A DNA stretch of 64,000 nt from Cyclobacteriaceae bacterium (GTDB lineage: Bacteria; Bacteroidota; Bacteroidia; Cytophagales; Cyclobacteriaceae): positions 37,000 through 100,999 of the forward strand of contig BPHC01000009.1 in the NCBI GenBank assembly GCA_026003355.1, written 5' to 3'. A model generated the notes under the pieces. The model searched no databases and was not told where the DNA came from. It saw only the letters and a list, made by a program, of their open reading frames with translations. The position numbers were made by a program, and so were the translations under genes. How positions within the stretch are numbered: the first letter of the stretch is position 1; every line of letters starts with the position of its first letter. This document shows, piece after piece, positions 49,366 through 58,789 of this stretch.

Positions 49366-50109
49366 ATGTTAAGCAAGGCGCGCATTAAATACATCAAATC
49401 ATTGCAAATAAAAAAATACCGCAAACAGGAACAACGGTTCCTGGCAGAAGGAGAGAAGTGTGTAGCCGAGGTGCTCAAATCGGATTTTGTGGTAGACTGG
49501 CTGGTGGTAACCGAAGCCTTTGCCGAACGCCACACCACCCTGTTGCACCAGTTTAAAGGTGAGGTAATGGTGGTAAAGCCCCAACAGCTTTCGGGACTGG
49601 GAGAGTTAAAGACCAACGAATCGGCACTTGCTGTTGTACGGATGAAACCAAATGAACCGCTGCAGGTAAAGCCTGACAAATGGCTGCTGGTGCTGGACGA
49701 TATACGCGACCCGGGTAACCTCGGAACCCTGCTTCGCATAGCCGATTGGTACGGAGTGGGGGGCATTGTGGCATCGAACGACACGGCTGAACTGTACAAC
49801 GGAAAAGTTATTCAGGCTACCATGGGATCGTTTACAAGAGTTAGGGTGTGGTACACGGCGTTATCCGAATTTCTTGCCGGGGTAAAGGTGCCTGTACTCG
49901 GAGCATTTCTGAGGGGTGAGGATGTTCACGGTTTTCGCTCTCCCACAGGGGGGTTGTTGGTTATTGGCAATGAGTCTTCCGGAATATCCGATGATGTGGC
50001 CCGTTATGTTACGCATCGTGTCACCATTCCGCGCTACGGGGGAGCCGAATCGCTTAACGCAGCTGTTGCTGCTGCTGTTTTGCTTGATAATTTGGTGAGA
50101 TGGAGATAG
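49366..50109 (+). CDS. TrmH/SpoU family RNA methyltransferase
   Basis: MLSKARIKYIKSLQIKKYRKQEQRFLAEGEKCVAEVL..LVLDDIRDPGNLGTLLRIADWYGV..IGNESSGISDDV..IPRYGGAESLNAAVAAAVLL. Confidence 0.93.
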   Translation: MLSKARIKYIKSLQIKKYRKQEQRFLAEGEKCVAEVLKSDFVVDWLVVTEAFAERHTTLLHQFKGEVMVVKPQQLSGLGELKTNESALAVVRMKPNEPLQVKPDKWLLVLDDIRDPGNLGTLLRIADWYGVGGIVASNDTAELYNGKVIQATMGSFTRVRVWYTALSEFLAGVKVPVLGAFLRGEDVHGFRSPTGGLLVIGNESSGISDDVARYVTHRVTIPRYGGAESLNAAVAAAVLLDNLVRWR

Positions 50110-50123
50110 TTACGTGGTTAATG

Positions 50124-50258
50124 GTTAATCAGTCCATAGTTAATCAGTCCATAGTTAATCAGTCCATAGTTAATCAGTCCATGGTTAATCAGTCCATGGT
50201 TAGTCGGTCCATGGTTAGTCAGTCCATGGTTAAATAGTTTATGGTTTATCAGTCCATA
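50124..50258. repeat. Tandem repeat, 9 units of 15 bp (consensus GTTAATCAGTCCATR)
   Basis: Units read directly: gttaatcagtccata x3, gttaatcagtccatg x2, gttagtcggtccatg, gttagtcagtccatg, gttaaatagtttatg, gtttatcagtccata. Confidence 0.97.
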
Positions 50259-50274
50259 TTGATGGTGGTTGAAA

Positions 50275-51048
50275 TCAAAAAAATCCCTCGCTTTTCCGGG
50301 CAGCTTCTTCGGCTATTTTGTCGGCTTCGGTCTTGCCCAGGTAGCGGTCTATCAGGTAGTGACCCAGGTACACCAGGGGCGTCATGGCAATGGCGGCAAA
50401 AAACTTGAATATGTAATTAACCAGGCCTACCGATATTACCTGCATAAAATTCCATCGTCCGAAAACATAAAAGGCTATAAACAGCACCACGAAACTATCT
50501 ACCAGCTGGGAGAACAGGGTAGAGCCGGTGGCGCGCAGCCACAACAGGTTTGCTCCGGTAAGCCGGCGCAGACGGTGGAATACAAACACATCAAGCAACT
50601 GCCCGAGCAGGAAGGCCGTTAAGGAACCAACAATAATGCCCAGCCCCTGCCGGAAAATCAGCGCAAATGCCAGGTTAATGTTCAGACCATCGGGTTCGTA
50701 AAGATTCAACCAGAAAGGAGCAGGGGGCAGCAGGGTGGAAATACCAATAATGAGAAAGGCAAAGGCTATAAGGCCAGCCGTAAGAAAGCTGATTTTTTTT
50801 ACGCCTTCCTTTCCGAAATACTCATTTATAATATCGGTGGTAACAAAAACAAAGGGCCATATTACTACTCCGGCGGTAAGGTTAAAGTCGAGTATGTAGC
50901 CGAATATGTTGAGTTGGGCAGGGGGCAATCCTAAAGTTGCTTCGAGCGAGAATATTTTTGTACCTACCATTTCGGCTACCAGGGCATTGGTAAGGAAGAA
51001 ACCTGTAAGTATATAAAAGAGGTTATGTTTTTTCTGTTCAATGCTCAT
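50275..51048 (-). CDS. Queuosine precursor transporter (YhhQ/VUT family)
   Basis: NALVAEMVGTKIFSLEA..AGVVIWPFVFVTTDIINEYFGKEGVKK..GQLLDVFVFHRLRR..SQLVDSFVVLFIAFY. Confidence 0.92.
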   Translation of the reverse strand: MSIEQKKHNLFYILTGFFLTNALVAEMVGTKIFSLEATLGLPPAQLNIFGYILDFNLTAGVVIWPFVFVTTDIINEYFGKEGVKKISFLTAGLIAFAFLIIGISTLLPPAPFWLNLYEPDGLNINLAFALIFRQGLGIIVGSLTAFLLGQLLDVFVFHRLRRLTGANLLWLRATGSTLFSQLVDSFVVLFIAFYVFGRWNFMQVISVGLVNYIFKFFAAIAMTPLVYLGHYLIDRYLGKTEADKIAEEAARKSEGFF

Positions 51049-51965
51049 AATCGGGTAAGGTAGAATGTGCGTCCTTCTTCTGCCAGTTCGGTATTCGGAA
51101 ACACTGCCCGGGCCTCCTGCAGAAGTGTATGCAGCTCGCGGTACCTTGCCGAGAAATGCCCCAGCAGCAGTTTGGTTGCACCGGCCTGGCGGGCTACGGT
51201 TGCAGCGTCTGCAGCTGTGCTGTGCCGGGTTTCGCGGGCTTTGCCGGCATCGGCACTGGTAAAGGTAGCCTCATGATAAATTACATCTGTTCCCTGCAGC
51301 TGCTGTACAAGCTCCTGCGAATAGATGGTGTCTGAACAATAGGCATAACTGTATGAGCGGTGGGGCGGAAGGGTGTAATCTTCGTTTTTGTACAACACCT
51401 TGCCCGCTTCATCCACAACATCCTCTCCGTTTTTCAAAGCTTTGTAATAATGAGGAGGCAGGGTTGAGGGTACTTTTTGAGGATCAATCCTCAAGGACTT
51501 TGGTTTTTCTTTAAAGATGAATCCGCAACAGGGCAGTTTATGATGTAATGGTACGGATTCTACCGTAAAGTGGGGGTGGTCCAGAATAAGCTGGCGCGTT
51601 TCGGTATTCAGGGTATGTATTATAATGCGGAATGAAGGTACCGACCGGGAATAGAAAAACTGGGTTGTTAATATTTCATTTAACCCTCTGGGAGAGTAAA
51701 GGTGCAAATCGTTCTGGCGATGGTGCAGGTGAAGCGTAAACAACAGGCCCGGCAGGCCCAGGTAATGGTCGCCATGGAGATGTGAAATAAATATGTGGTT
51801 TATCCGCATAAGCGGCAGGTCGTAACGGGACAGCTGCATTTGTGCGCCTTCTCCGCAATCTACCAGCATGTATTCGTTATGCATTTGAACAAGCTGGGAC
51901 GATGGGTAGCGCCCGTAGGCTGGTACGGCTCCGCTGCTGCCCAATATGGTTACCGCAAAGCTCAA
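51045..51965 (-). CDS. rnz: Ribonuclease Z
   Basis: VTILGSSGAVPAYGRYPSSQLV..LVDCGEGAQMQLSRY..INHIFISHLHGDHYLGLPGLLFT..HSTAADAATVARQAGATKLLLGHFSARY. Confidence 0.93.
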   Translation of the reverse strand: MSFAVTILGSSGAVPAYGRYPSSQLVQMHNEYMLVDCGEGAQMQLSRYDLPLMRINHIFISHLHGDHYLGLPGLLFTLHLHHRQNDLHLYSPRGLNEILTTQFFYSRSVPSFRIIIHTLNTETRQLILDHPHFTVESVPLHHKLPCCGFIFKEKPKSLRIDPQKVPSTLPPHYYKALKNGEDVVDEAGKVLYKNEDYTLPPHRSYSYAYCSDTIYSQELVQQLQGTDVIYHEATFTSADAGKARETRHSTAADAATVARQAGATKLLLGHFSARYRELHTLLQEARAVFPNTELAEEGRTFYLTRL

Positions 51966-51980
51966 CCGATAGGGAAGGAG

Positions 51981-52361
51981 TTAGTTGTCGGTTTCGCTCC
52001 GCAGGTCGCGTTCAATTTCATGCATGAGTACGGCATCAACCCCTTCCTGAACGGTAGGCAGGATGTTTAGCACGCTGTCGAGCTGTGATATGCGAATAAG
52101 TTTAAGCGTGTGGTCCGACAGGCAGGTAAGCACAAAAATACCTCCGTCTTCCTGCAGGATGCGGTTGCCTACCAGCAGGGCGCTAAGGCCTGAAGAGTCG
52201 GTGTATTTAACTTCGGATAGATCCAGAATAATGTTGCGTACGCCTTCGGCATGCAGGGTAATCAGTTCTGATTTCAGGGCAGGCGCAACGGTAGAGTCCA
52301 TTTTTTCTTCGTGCAGTTTAAGCAGGCTGTATTTTTCCTGTTTGTCGATGGTGTATTTCAT
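51981..52361 (-). CDS. STAS domain anti-sigma factor antagonist
   Basis: VAPALKSELITLHAEGVRNIILDLSEVKYTDSSGLSALLVGNRI. Confidence 0.9.
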   Translation of the reverse strand: MKYTIDKQEKYSLLKLHEEKMDSTVAPALKSELITLHAEGVRNIILDLSEVKYTDSSGLSALLVGNRILQEDGGIFVLTCLSDHTLKLIRISQLDSVLNILPTVQEGVDAVLMHEIERDLRSETDN

Positions 52362-52370
52362 GTGTATTGG

Positions 52371-53345
52371 TTAAACGAGCCCCTGCAAGTTAATTGAATT
52401 TAATGAATTGAGGATGTTCTGCCTGATTCTGTCCACGGGGTTACCGGGCGGCATGTCGGGCAGTTTTTCACCGGTAACCTGCAGGTAAAGTTCGCGGTAG
52501 CGTTCGGCTATGGCCATTACGCGTTCATCGGTCATTTCGGGTATTTGCTGTCCGGCTTTTCCCTGAAAACCGTTTTCAATAAGCCATTGGCGTACAAATT
52601 CTTTCGAAAGCTGTTTCTGCGGCATTTGTTTTCTTTGCCGTTCTTCATAGCCCCCGGCATAGAAGTAACGCGAAGAGTCGGGGGTGTGGACTTCGTCAAT
52701 TAGCCGGATGCTGCCGTTGTGGTTACCAAATTCGTACTTGGTATCGGCCAGAATAAGCCCCTGCCTTGCAGCCAGTTCGGTGCCACGCCTGAACAGCTCC
52801 AGGCTGTATTTCTCCAGCCTGGTGTAGTCGGCTTCGCTTACCAGTCCGCGCTTCAGAATTTCTGCTCGCGAAATATCTTCGTCATGCCCCTGGTGTGCCT
52901 TGGTGGTGGGCGTTATAATGGGCTCTGGCAGTTTATCGTTTTCCCTAAGCCCGTCGGGCAGGGGTACTCCGCAGAGGGTGCGTTTTCCGGCCCGGTATTC
53001 GCGCCAGGCATGACCGGCCAGATAGCCGCGCACCACCATTTCAACAGGGTAGGGGTTGCACTTTAATCCAATTGTAACATTATCGTCAGGTACACCGAGC
53101 ACCCAGTTAGGTACAATGTCTTCTGTGGCTTTAAGGTTGCGCGCAGCAATGCGATTCAGTATTCGGCCTTTGTCGGGGATAGCCCTTGGCAGCACCACAT
53201 CGAAAGCCGAGATGCGGTCGGTAACCACCATGACCATTACCTGATTAAAGAAGTACACATCGCGTACCTTGCCGCGATAAAAGCCTGTTTGGCCGGGGAA
53301 AGTGAAAGCGGTTTCAAAAATTGTAGCAGAAGGATTAAACGACAT
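52371..53345 (-). CDS. purC: Phosphoribosylaminoimidazolesuccinocarboxamide synthase
   Basis: [95 protein letters not shown]. Confidence 0.96.
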   Translation of the reverse strand: MSFNPSATIFETAFTFPGQTGFYRGKVRDVYFFNQVMVMVVTDRISAFDVVLPRAIPDKGRILNRIAARNLKATEDIVPNWVLGVPDDNVTIGLKCNPYPVEMVVRGYLAGHAWREYRAGKRTLCGVPLPDGLRENDKLPEPIITPTTKAHQGHDEDISRAEILKRGLVSEADYTRLEKYSLELFRRGTELAARQGLILADTKYEFGNHNGSIRLIDEVHTPDSSRYFYAGGYEERQRKQMPQKQLSKEFVRQWLIENGFQGKAGQQIPEMTDERVMAIAERYRELYLQVTGEKLPDMPPGNPVDRIRQNILNSLNSINLQGLV

Positions 53346-53381
53346 AGCGGGTGCCCATTGCGTGGTGCAAACCTAACAGAA

Positions 53382-54686
53382 TTATTTGGTCTCTATAAGA
53401 ATGCCGGCTTTAAAAATGCTGGTTTTAATCAGGTTGCCCCCGGCATCAAACTCCTTCCACTCCTTGTGCTTTTTGTCGGCAATGTATTCGCCCTGTTCAC
53501 GGATGCGACCATTTTCGTAATAGGCAGTGAACATGCCGTGTTTGCGATGCGACCGGTATTCGCCCTCGCTTTCTTTGTTCCCCGAGGGGTAGTAGTTTAC
53601 AAAGGGTCCGTTAAGCAGGTTAAACTTCCAGTGTTCTTCGCGGGCAGGTTTGCCGCTGGTAAAGTATTCGGTTCTGGGTCCGTGCAAACGCCCGGCCTCG
53701 TAGGTTTCTTTAAGCCGGATGGTTTTGCCGTCAGGGTGGTAGAAAGTCCACTCTCCGTGGGGTTTCAGGTCGCGGTATTTTTTCTCAGAAAGTTTTAAAC
53801 CGCTCCCGGCAAATTCTTCCACAATCCAGTCTTTTCCGTTAAGTGCAAAATATTCTTTTTGCTTTAGCTGGCCATTGGGATGGTACACATAGCCGGTTCC
53901 GGTTTTATAACCTTCTTTGTATCTGAATTTGTGTTTAACTGCTCCCGAAGGATAGTAGCCCGTGTTGTCGCCATGTAATTTGCCGTCCAGAAAGTGTCCT
54001 ACCAGCAGCAGGCGGCCGGCGCTGTCGTAATGGCGGTATTCACCGTTGCGCGAACCTTCGCGCATGGTGGCAACGGTTTCCAGCTGGCCATTGGGATAAA
54101 AGGTTTTAAAGTATCCGGTAAGGATGCCGTTCACATAATTTCCCTCCGTTTCTACAATGCCGGTGGGATAAAAAGTCCGGCTTGTTCCGTTCGGCTTGCT
54201 GTTGCGGTAGTGCATTTCTTTTTTGAGTGTGCCGTGCGGGTAGTATTCGCGTATAACGCCATCGGGTTTTCCTTTTTTAAATATGGTTTCGCGCAGCAGC
54301 GCGCCATTGTCGTAAAATGTCCGGGCACTGTCTGTAAGCAGGTCGTTCTGATAAAAAGCCTGTTGAATTTTTTTTCCGGTTTCATCAAATACCTCAACAG
54401 GACCATGCCGCAGTCCGTTTACGTAGGTTATTTTGCGCATGGGGTTGCCGTTTTCATGGTATTCGGTAAATACGCCCGACTTTTTGCCGTTTACAAAATA
54501 TCCTTCCAGTTCGGGGTTTCCGTTGGGGTAATACCTAATGTACCGGCCTTCAAACTTTTCGCTGTTATCGGCAGCTACCGTATAGACCTCGCGGGGTATT
54601 TTGTTGCCCGCGTAGTAAGTCCGCACTTCGCGTTGTGCCTGTGCGCACAGCAGGCCGGGCAGTAAAATAAATGGCAACCAATAACG
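53382..54686 (-). CDS. MORN_2-repeat protein (YwqK-like), secreted
   Basis: Signal peptide MRYWLPFILLPGLLCAQAQ; roughly 16 repeats of the form GxxxxYYPNGxxxxEGxYxNGxxxG. Start approximate. Confidence 0.85.
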   Translation of the reverse strand, partial: RYWLPFILLPGLLCAQAQREVRTYYAGNKIPREVYTVAADNSEKFEGRYIRYYPNGNPELEGYFVNGKKSGVFTEYHENGNPMRKITYVNGLRHGPVEVFDETGKKIQQAFYQNDLLTDSARTFYDNGALLRETIFKKGKPDGVIREYYPHGTLKKEMHYRNSKPNGTSRTFYPTGIVETEGNYVNGILTGYFKTFYPNGQLETVATMREGSRNGEYRHYDSAGRLLLVGHFLDGKLHGDNTGYYPSGAVKHKFRYKEGYKTGTGYVYHPNGQLKQKEYFALNGKDWIVEEFAGSGLKLSEKKYRDLKPHGEWTFYHPDGKTIRLKETYEAGRLHGPRTEYFTSGKPAREEHWKFNLLNGPFVNYYPSGNKESEGEYRSHRKHGMFTAYYENGRIREQGEYIADKKHKEWKEFDAGGNLIKTSIFKAGILIETK

Positions 54687-54766
54687 CATAGACTGTACCA
54701 TTGCGGTTTTTGCGGTTTAAAAACGACATACCGGCGGTATTGTTGTACCAGCCGTTGTGCAAAGTA

Positions 54767-55945
54767 CTACAGCATTTCTATAACCACAGCCGAAGCGCCG
54801 CCGCCACCGTTGCATATACCGGCTACGCCAATGGCTGCATTATTTTGCTTTAATACATGAATAAGGGTAACGATAATGCGCGCTCCCGAAGCGCCCAGCG
54901 GGTGCCCGAGCGCTACGGCACCGCCATTTACATTTACCCGCTGCGGGTCCAGATTTAACTTTATGTTGTTGGCAAGGGCCACAGCCGCGAAAGCCTCATT
55001 AATTTCGTAGTAGCCAACCTCTTTGGGGTTCAGGCCGGCCATTTTCAGGGCTTTGGGAATGGCCAGTGCAGGAGCCGTGGTAAACCACATGGGGTCTTGT
55101 GCGGCATCGGCATAGCCGCGTATGCGCGCAAGGGGCTGCAGGCCGAGCGATCGGGCTTTTTCGGCACTCATTAGTATGAGTGCGGCAGCTCCATCGTTTA
55201 TGGTAGAGGCGTTGGCGGCTGTAACGGTGCCTTCTTTGGTAAACACGGGCTTTAGCTGGGGTATTTTGTCGAAGTTTACATTCTTATATTCCTCGTCTTC
55301 GGTAAACGTGGTTTTATTTCCTTTTCGGTCGGTTAACTTAACGGGTATGACCTCATCCTTAAACCTGCCTGCTGCCCAGGCTTCGGCTGCGCGTTTATAC
55401 GACTGAATGGCGTAGTTATCCTGTTCTTCCCGGCTAATGTTCATTTCGCGGGCGGTATTGTCGGCACAAACCCCCATGGCGCATTGGTTGTACACATCGG
55501 TAAGTCCGTCATAGGTTAGTCCGTCAACTACCTCGCCATTTCCAAAACGGTAGCCATAGCGGGCCTTGAGCAGATAATACGGAATGTTGCTCATGCTTTC
55601 CATACCACCGGCTACCACTACATCGTTTTGGCCAAGCTGGATCGACTGGGCGGCAAGCATAACAGCCTTCATGCCAGACGCACAAACCTTATTGATGATC
55701 GAACAAGGCACATGGTACCCCAGTCCGGCAGCCACGGCCACTTGTGTGGCAGGAGCCTGACCCAGCCCGGCCGATATAACGTTGCCCATCAGCACTTCCT
55801 GTACCAGGGCCGGATCAACGCCTGCTTTTTGCAGGGCACCCTTAACGGCTATGGCGCCCAGGTTGGTTGCTGATAGGGAGGCGAGGCTTCCGCCAAAACT
55901 TCCGATGGGCGTTCGCACAGCCGACACGATGACCACTTCTTTCAT
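54767..55945 (-). CDS. Acetyl-CoA C-acetyltransferase (thiolase)
   Basis: [72 protein letters not shown]. Confidence 0.95.
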   Translation of the reverse strand: MKEVVIVSAVRTPIGSFGGSLASLSATNLGAIAVKGALQKAGVDPALVQEVLMGNVISAGLGQAPATQVAVAAGLGYHVPCSIINKVCASGMKAVMLAAQSIQLGQNDVVVAGGMESMSNIPYYLLKARYGYRFGNGEVVDGLTYDGLTDVYNQCAMGVCADNTAREMNISREEQDNYAIQSYKRAAEAWAAGRFKDEVIPVKLTDRKGNKTTFTEDEEYKNVNFDKIPQLKPVFTKEGTVTAANASTINDGAAALILMSAEKARSLGLQPLARIRGYADAAQDPMWFTTAPALAIPKALKMAGLNPKEVGYYEINEAFAAVALANNIKLNLDPQRVNVNGGAVALGHPLGASGARIIVTLIHVLKQNNAAIGVAGICNGGGGASAVVIEML

Positions 55946-55984
55946 GAGGTATAAAATTTAAGGTTCAAAGTTACATAAAACCCC

Positions 55985-56776
55985 CTACCAATCGGGTTTG
56001 GATTTGTCTCTTGGCCTGGTGGCTTTGCGTTTTTGCTGTTGCAGATACTGCACTTCGCGGTTGCGCATAGTTTCCAGAATTTCCCTGGCTTTCTGCGGGT
56101 CTATTTCTGATTTACGCTCACCTTTCTCGGCTTCCGGCTTTATGTTGTTTTCTTCCTGCGATTTGCCCTGCTGCTGTTTTTCCATGGTTTCGCTGTTGCC
56201 AGGCTGGTTTTGTTGCAGTGGCTGCTTCTGTTCCTCCGGTTTGCGGTTGGCAGAAGACTTTTCGTTTTGATTTTCGTTTTGCTGTTTTTCGTTGCTATCG
56301 TTGTTTTCGTTGTTTTTTTGCTGCTCATTTTGCTGTGGCTGGTTGGGGTTTTTCAGCTTTTTGCGCAGCAATTCATAGTTGTAACGCGCCTCCTCGTTAT
56401 TGGCATTGGCCATCAGGGCAGAGCGAAAATGCTGAAGGGCCTGCTGGTATTTTCCTTCACGGTTGGCAATAACGCCCAGTTGCTGGTGGGCTACCGACTG
56501 AATGACCGGGTTGCTTCCGGCCGCAGCCAGGGTGTAGGCTTCTTTTGCTTTTACGGATTGGTTTAGCCGGAAATAGCTGTGGCCCAGATTAAGCAGGGCG
56601 TCATCATCGGTTACCCCGAGCGAGTCAATGAGGTAGTGGTAGTGCGCAACGGCCTCATCGTACCGCCCTTCGGCATAGGCCTGCATGGCAGCGGTTTTAT
56701 GGCGGTTTATCCGGCTTACCCTCAGCGGGTCGGTAAATGCAGATGCAATCAGCAATAAAAGAATAAGCCCTTTCAC
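55985..56776 (-). CDS. TPR protein with N/Q/K/E-rich tail (BatC-like)
   Basis: TPR motifs (AYAEGRYDEAVAHYHYLIDSLG; HFRSALMANANNEEARYNYELLRKK) followed by a low-complexity tail; adjacent to a VWA gene. Confidence 0.85.
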   Translation of the reverse strand: MKGLILLLLIASAFTDPLRVSRINRHKTAAMQAYAEGRYDEAVAHYHYLIDSLGVTDDDALLNLGHSYFRLNQSVKAKEAYTLAAAGSNPVIQSVAHQQLGVIANREGKYQQALQHFRSALMANANNEEARYNYELLRKKLKNPNQPQQNEQQKNNENNDSNEKQQNENQNEKSSANRKPEEQKQPLQQNQPGNSETMEKQQQGKSQEENNIKPEAEKGERKSEIDPQKAREILETMRNREVQYLQQQKRKATRPRDKSKPDW

Positions 56777-57744
56777 GACAGCTTTAAAATGTTTAGTGGC
56801 ACAAGCAGGTCGGCCAACAGCAGCAGCAGCGCTACTCCCAGCAAATAAGCATACTGGTTGGCGCTTACGTCAATCAGCCGGGCGTCCATCAACTCGCCTT
56901 CAATGGCGTTAATGGCAGCCACCAGCCGGTTAATGTCATTGCGTGTATCAGATAACTCAAAATAGGTGCCACCGGTTCGCCCGGCTAACATTTGCAGGCT
57001 TTCTGCGTTTAATCGGGTGATTACCGGATTTCCTTCACGGTCGGTTTTGTAGCCGGAAGGCGTGCTTATCATGCCCCCTTTAGCCGTGCCAACTCCCAGG
57101 GTAAAGATTTTGTATCCTTTTTCCTCCAGTTCTTTTGCTACGGCATGGGTTTCTTCACCAAAGTCTTCACCATCGCTTATCAGTACTATGATTTTGGAGG
57201 TAACGCGTGTGGTGGTTTGCTTTTCGGCCTCGAGTTTTTCCATGGCCATGCGCAAGGGAGGAGCCAGGTCTGTTCCGCCAGAGGGAACCAGATTGGTATT
57301 CAGGGCATCGGTAAGCATAAGCAGGGCGCTCTGGTCGAAGGTAAGGGGGCATTGCACGAAAGCTTCGGAAGAGAAAATGATAATGCCCATCCGGTTGGGC
57401 TGCAGGCTGCGGATAATGCGCTTCAGTTCGTTCTTAACCCGTTCCAGCCGGGTGGGGGGTACATCAATGGCATCCATGGACCTCGAAAGGTCGATGCAGA
57501 AAAACACATCTTTGCCAATGGCTTTAACTTCGCGTTTGGCAAAGCCTGCAGAAGGACCCATCCAGGCCATGATAATAAGAACAAAGGCAAGAAGCCGCAA
57601 CAGCATTTTGGCCAGCACGCGCGGGTAGTGTACAGGCACGAAGCGCGCTGTGCGCAGCAGCCGCAGTGCATACATCAACAGGGCGCCTGAAAATAGGGCG
57701 ATGAATATCCATTCGGTTGTTTCGGGGCTGCGGTACCAGGTCAT
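56773..57744 (-). CDS. VWA domain membrane protein (BatA/BatB-like)
   Basis: DVFFCIDLSRSMDAIDVPPTRLERVKNEL..MIDAS motif; GGTDLAPPLRMAMEKL; IVLISDGEDFGEE; N- and C-terminal TM helices. Confidence 0.9.
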   Translation of the reverse strand: MTWYRSPETTEWIFIALFSGALLMYALRLLRTARFVPVHYPRVLAKMLLRLLAFVLIIMAWMGPSAGFAKREVKAIGKDVFFCIDLSRSMDAIDVPPTRLERVKNELKRIIRSLQPNRMGIIIFSSEAFVQCPLTFDQSALLMLTDALNTNLVPSGGTDLAPPLRMAMEKLEAEKQTTTRVTSKIIVLISDGEDFGEETHAVAKELEEKGYKIFTLGVGTAKGGMISTPSGYKTDREGNPVITRLNAESLQMLAGRTGGTYFELSDTRNDINRLVAAINAIEGELMDARLIDVSANQYAYLLGVALLLLLADLLVPLNILKLS

Positions 57745-57867
57745 TTCTACGGCAAGTTAGTTTGCTAAAGGTTTTTGCCCAAGCCCTGGTGACTGGCGAG
57801 GTAAAATTTCGGCAGAAGGTTTATATTTGCAGGCCGGTGAGCAAAGTTCTAAGGCTTGCCCCAAAAC

Positions 57868-57959
57868 GGAGAGGTGGGTGAGAGGCTTAAACCAGCAGTT
57901 TGCTAAACTGTCGTACGGGTAAAACCGTACCGGGGGTTCGAATCCCCCCTTCTCCGCCA
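57868..57959 (+). tRNA. tRNA-Ser (anticodon GCT), CCA encoded
   Basis: GGAGAGGTGGGTGAGAGGCTTAAACCAGCAGTTTGCTAAACTGTCGTACGGGTAAAACCGTACCGGGGGTTCGAATCCCCCCTTCTCCGCCA. Confidence 0.95.
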
Positions 57960-57985
57960 AGCCCTGTGGCCGACAGGGCTTTTTA
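57960..57985 (+). terminator. Rho-independent terminator after tRNA-Ser
   Basis: AGCCCTGT-GGCCG-ACAGGGCT-TTTTAT. Confidence 0.85.
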
Positions 57986-58001
57986 TATTTGTAGCAAAGA
58001 G

Positions 58002-58074
58002 GGCTCCGTAGCTCAATGGATAGAGCAACTGCCTTCTAAGCAGTAGGTTGAAGGTTCGACCCCTTCCGGAGTCA
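58002..58074 (+). tRNA. tRNA-Arg (anticodon TCT)
   Basis: GGCTCCGTAGCTCAATGGATAGAGCAACTGCCTTCTAAGCAGTAGGTTGAAGGTTCGACCCCTTCCGGAGTCA. Confidence 0.95.
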
Positions 58075-58090
58075 CTGCTTGTATCGTGTT

Positions 58091-58168
58091 CGGGGTGTAG
58101 CGCAGCCCGGTTAGCGCACCTGGTTTGGGACCAGGGGGTCGCAGGTTCGAATCCTGCTACCCCGACCA
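58091..58168 (+). tRNA. tRNA-Pro (anticodon TGG), CCA encoded
   Basis: CGGGGTGTAGCGCAGCCCGGTTAGCGCACCTGGTTTGGGACCAGGGGGTCGCAGGTTCGAATCCTGCTACCCCGACCA. Confidence 0.95.
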
Positions 58169-58257
58169 ATATTTCGGGGCCGTACCTGCTCAATTTATTG
58201 CAGGGCATGCGGCCTTAAGTGCTTTTGTACCTTTGCACAGCAACTAAAAAGAAATAG

Positions 58258-58710
58258 TTGCGTATATTTACTTTGCGATTTATTCAGGTGCCGCGATCCG
58301 GAAAAATATTGCCCCTTTTTCTTATCCTGCTGGTTCTGGCTGGAACATCGCGTTTTTCAATGGGTATGCATTACTGCATGGGGCAGCTGCGGGATGTGGC
58401 CCTGTTCGGAAATGCCGGGACATGCGACATGCCACGGGCTAACTCTTGTAACCATCAGCCTCAGAAAGATTCGGGTCATTACAACGCAAAAGGCTGCTGT
58501 GAAAACATTAGCCTGGCCGCGGCCACTTTGGATGAATTAACCCCGGCAGCCGGTGTTTCGCTTTCCTGTTCACCGTTTACACCCGAACGCCACTCCATCA
58601 GGCCGGTGTATGAATCTTCTGTAACCTTAAACCGACGTTTTCCTGTTTGTTATTCTCCGCCACCACCTGTGCGCGATATTCCTGTTCTTAATCATTCGTT
58701 CCTTATCTGA
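58258..58710 (+). CDS. HYC_CC_PP family protein
   Basis: Has the three family landmarks: MHYCMG, KGCCEN and YSPPPP; directly upstream of a CusA-type pump. Confidence 0.85.
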   Translation: MRIFTLRFIQVPRSGKILPLFLILLVLAGTSRFSMGMHYCMGQLRDVALFGNAGTCDMPRANSCNHQPQKDSGHYNAKGCCENISLAAATLDELTPAAGVSLSCSPFTPERHSIRPVYESSVTLNRRFPVCYSPPPPVRDIPVLNHSFLI

Positions 58711-58732
58711 TGCTTTGATGCAAATGCTGTAA

Positions 58733-58754
58733 CCTGCAGATTATTTTCTGCAGG
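58733..58754. promoter_or_regulatory. Perfect dyad in the leader of the RND pump gene
   Basis: CCTGCAGA-TTATTT-TCTGCAGG. Confidence 0.45.
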
Positions 58755-58789
58755 GTGTTTATCGCTTTTATCATTTAATCATTTGCATC

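Noticed and set aside
50121-50237. 38-codon ORF encoding M(VNQSI/M)n in the tandem repeat
   Set aside because: Differences between units all change the amino acid; no start context; probably non-coding repeat.
50124-50258. CRISPR array
   Set aside because: 15-bp units are directly joined with no spacers and no cas genes are present.
53382-54686. Toxin-antitoxin system suggested by YwqK-like annotation
   Set aside because: Secreted multi-repeat MORN protein with no toxin neighbour.
57757-58208. ORFs 57757-57960 and 57903-58208 (-)
   Set aside because: Antisense translation of the tRNA-Ser/Arg/Pro cluster (GFEPPVRF, GFEPATPW).
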